NCBI GenBank assembly: GCA_030038715.1
Contig: JASHSO010000367.1
Span: forward strand, 1 to 6,238
DNA: 6,238 nt
Direction: 5' to 3'
From: Streptosporangiaceae bacterium
Lineage (GTDB): Bacteria > Actinomycetota > Actinomycetes > Streptosporangiales > Streptosporangiaceae
Numbering within the stretch: position 1 is the stretch's first letter; each line of letters opens with the position of its first letter. Shown piece by piece: positions 4,414 through 6,238 of the stretch. The position numbers and the translations under genes were made by a program. The notes under the pieces were generated by a model, which was not told the DNA's origin, did no database searches, and saw only the letters and a list, made by a program, of their open reading frames with translations.

Positions 4414-6238
4414 TCAGGTGTCGATGCGCGAGGGGTCGAGCTCGGCGGCGCCGCGGACGATGAAGTCGCGGCGCGGCTCTACCTGGCTGCCCATCAGCAG
4501 GTCGAACATGGTCGCCGCGGCGGCCGAGTCCTCGATTCTTATCCGGCGGAGTACGCGATGCCGCGGATCCATGGTGGTCTCGGCAAGCTGCTGCGCGTCC
4601 ATCTCGCCGAGGCCCTTGTAGCGCTGCGGCGGCTCTTTGAACCGCTGCCCCTTGCGGTCCAGCTCGAGCAGCGTGCGGTGCAGTTCGGCGTCGCTGTAGG
4701 TGTACAAGTACTTCGCCTGGCCCTTGCGCGGGCTGGTCAGCTCGATCCTGTGTAGCGGCGGCACCGCCGCGAACACGCGGTCGGCCGCCACCATCGGCCG
4801 CATGTACCGGTGGAACAGCGTGAGCAGCAGGGTCCTGATGTGCGCACCGTCGACGTCGGCGTCGGCCATGAAGATCACTCGCTGATACCGGGCCGAGTCT
4901 AGGTCGAACGCCTGGCCGGAGCCGGCGCCCAGCACCTGAATGATGGCCGCGCACTCGGCGTTCTTCAGCATGTCGGCGAGCGAGGCCTTCTGCACGTTGA
5001 GGATCTTGCCGCGAATCGGAAGCAGGGCCTGGAACTCGGAGTTCCTGGCGTTCTTGGCGGTGCCGAGGGCCGAGTCGCCCTCCACGATGAACAGCTCGCT
5101 CCGGTCGTCGGCCGACCTGCAGTCGACCAGCTTGGCCGGCAGCGCCGAGTTGGCGATTAGGGACCTGCGCCGCTGGTTCTCCCGGTGCTCGCGCGCGGCG
5201 ATCCTGGTCCTGGCGGCGGAGGCAACCTTCTCCAGGACCGCCCTCGCTTGCTGCTTGCTACCGCGAATCCGACCTTCGAGGAACTTCCTGAGCTCGGCCG
5301 AGACCACCTGGTTCACGACTTTCGAGGCAGCCGGGGTGCCGAGTACCTCCTTGGTCTGCCCCTCGAACTGCGGCTCGGGAACCCGGACAGAGATCACCGC
5401 GGTCAGGCCTTCGAGCACGTCTTCCTTGATGACCGGGTCGTCGCCCGCTTTCAGCAGCCTGACGGCTCGCAGCTGCTCGTTCAGGACCCTGACGATCGCG
5501 CGCTCGAACCCGACCACGTGCGTGCCGCCCTTGGCGGTGGAAATCACGTTCACGAACGATCGCACCGTGGTGTCGTAACCGCTGTCCCAGCGCAGCGCCA
5601 CGTCAACGTCGAGCTGTCGCTCCACTTCGGTCGGAGTCAGGTGGCCCTGATCATCGAGCACCGGCACGGTCTCGGTGAACCTGTCCGACCCGGTCAGCCG
5701 CACGACCTCGGTGACCGGCTCCCCGGGTGACATGTGCGCGCAGAACTCACTGATGCCCCCGGCGAAGGAAAACTCGGCCGATCGCCCCGCCCCCGCCTGC
5801 GCTGCCGTCGCCTCCCCGGTCGGCCCGTCATCGGCAGGTGAGCCGTCCGCAGCCTGCATGCGCTCGTCCGCCACCTTGATCCGCAAACCCGGCACGAGGT
5901 AGGCGGTCTGCCTGGCCTGCTGGACCAGCCAGCCGAAGTCCCAGTCGGCACCCGGCACGAAGATCTGCCGGTCCGGCCAGAACCTGGTCATTGTCCCTGA
6001 AGCTGTCCTGGCGACCCTGCCGCCCATGCTCATTCCCGAGCCCGCGCGGAAGGCAGCATCGGGTCCCTCGCCGTCGAACACCCCAGGCACGCCCCGCCGG
6101 AAGCTGGCCATCCATTCATGCCCTGACTTCTCCACACAGATGTCGAGACGGGCCGAAAGCGCATTCACCACCGAAGCACCGACGCCGTGCAGGCCGCCGG
6201 AGGCGGTGTAGGACCCGCCGCCGAACTTGCCGCCGGCG
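4414..6238 (-). CDS. parE: DNA topoisomerase IV subunit B (ParE-type), N-terminus off right edge
   Basis: This is the ATPase subunit partnering ParC. The frame is open to the right edge, giving 607 residues in the window; about 100 N-terminal residues, including the ATP-binding Asn and Asp of the GHKL fold, are outside. Reading inward from the edge, GGKFGGGSYTASGGLHGVG (glycine-rich ATP lid, GGLHGVG at 6178-6198) is followed by VVNALS and the transducer domain with the ATP-sensing QTK loop (5350-5358). The TOPRIM domain has EGDSA (5068-5082), PIRGKILNVQKA, and the metal-binding DADVDG (4846-4863). The C-terminal part holds YKGLGEMDA. There is no large GyrB-style insertion, and EGDSALGTAK with NVQKASL is, as I recall, the actinobacterial ParE form rather than GyrB. 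A low-complexity Ala/Gly segment lies in the ATPase/transducer region (about 5780-5862). The position matching E. coli GyrB Arg136 is Lys (6127-6129). A GTG at 6171 is not the start, since conserved sequence continues upstream. The gene converges on parC and ends just past the 21-bp stem. Confidence 0.93.
   Translation of the reverse strand, partial: AGGKFGGGSYTASGGLHGVGASVVNALSARLDICVEKSGHEWMASFRRGVPGVFDGEGPDAAFRAGSGMSMGGRVARTASGTMTRFWPDRQIFVPGADWDFGWLVQQARQTAYLVPGLRIKVADERMQAADGSPADDGPTGEATAAQAGAGRSAEFSFAGGISEFCAHMSPGEPVTEVVRLTGSDRFTETVPVLDDQGHLTPTEVERQLDVDVALRWDSGYDTTVRSFVNVISTAKGGTHVVGFERAIVRVLNEQLRAVRLLKAGDDPVIKEDVLEGLTAVISVRVPEPQFEGQTKEVLGTPAASKVVNQVVSAELRKFLEGRIRGSKQQARAVLEKVASAARTRIAAREHRENQRRRSLIANSALPAKLVDCRSADDRSELFIVEGDSALGTAKNARNSEFQALLPIRGKILNVQKASLADMLKNAECAAIIQVLGAGSGQAFDLDSARYQRVIFMADADVDGAHIRTLLLTLFHRYMRPMVAADRVFAAVPPLHRIELTSPRKGQAKYLYTYSDAELHRTLLELDRKGQRFKEPPQRYKGLGEMDAQQLAETTMDPRHRVLRRIRIEDSAAAATMFDLLMGSQVEPRRDFIVRGAAELDPSRIDT

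Overview
The window is high-GC DNA with actinobacterial gene style: G/C at most third codon positions, GTG starts, and Ala/Arg/Gly-rich proteins. The two large genes match the second type IIA topoisomerase (topoisomerase IV, ParC/ParE) known from Streptomyces and relatives. An actinomycete of the Streptomyces/Streptosporangium kind is therefore the best guess; the genus cannot be fixed from this sequence.

Layout from left to right. (1) Positions 1-255, minus strand: the first 85 codons of a MoxR-like AAA+ ATPase with an intact Walker A motif; the rest lies beyond the left edge. (2) Positions 256-438: a short divergent intergenic region. (3) Positions 439-1212, plus strand: a complete classical short-chain dehydrogenase/reductase (SDR) with the full Asn-Ser-Tyr-Lys tetrad. 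(4) Positions 1213-1328: a gap with two weak hairpins. (5) Positions 1329-3932, plus strand: complete parC (topoisomerase IV subunit A), with catalytic Tyr150 and no GyrA box. (6) Positions 3933-4064: a gap ending in a strong 9-bp hairpin and a consensus Shine-Dalgarno. (7) Positions 4065-4319, plus strand: a small exported Ser/Thr-rich protein ending in a His/Cys/Met cluster. (8) Positions 4330-4374: a perfect 21-bp stem, probably a bidirectional terminator. (9) Positions 4414-6238, minus strand: parE (topoisomerase IV subunit B), missing its N-terminus at the right edge.

ParC and ParE form the A2B2 enzyme that decatenates daughter chromosomes. ParE supplies ATPase and TOPRIM metal-binding functions, and ParC supplies the DNA-cleaving tyrosine. 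Here the two genes face each other across the small exported-protein gene and the terminator, so they cannot share one mRNA. The SDR and the ATPase have no evident functional link to the topoisomerase.

The region is mostly ordinary core genome. I did not find a convincing new multi-gene system. The points most worth a second look are the small exported protein with its HHCLHM tail and the hairpin next to its ribosome binding site, and substitutions at positions that in other bacteria affect quinolone and aminocoumarin sensitivity.
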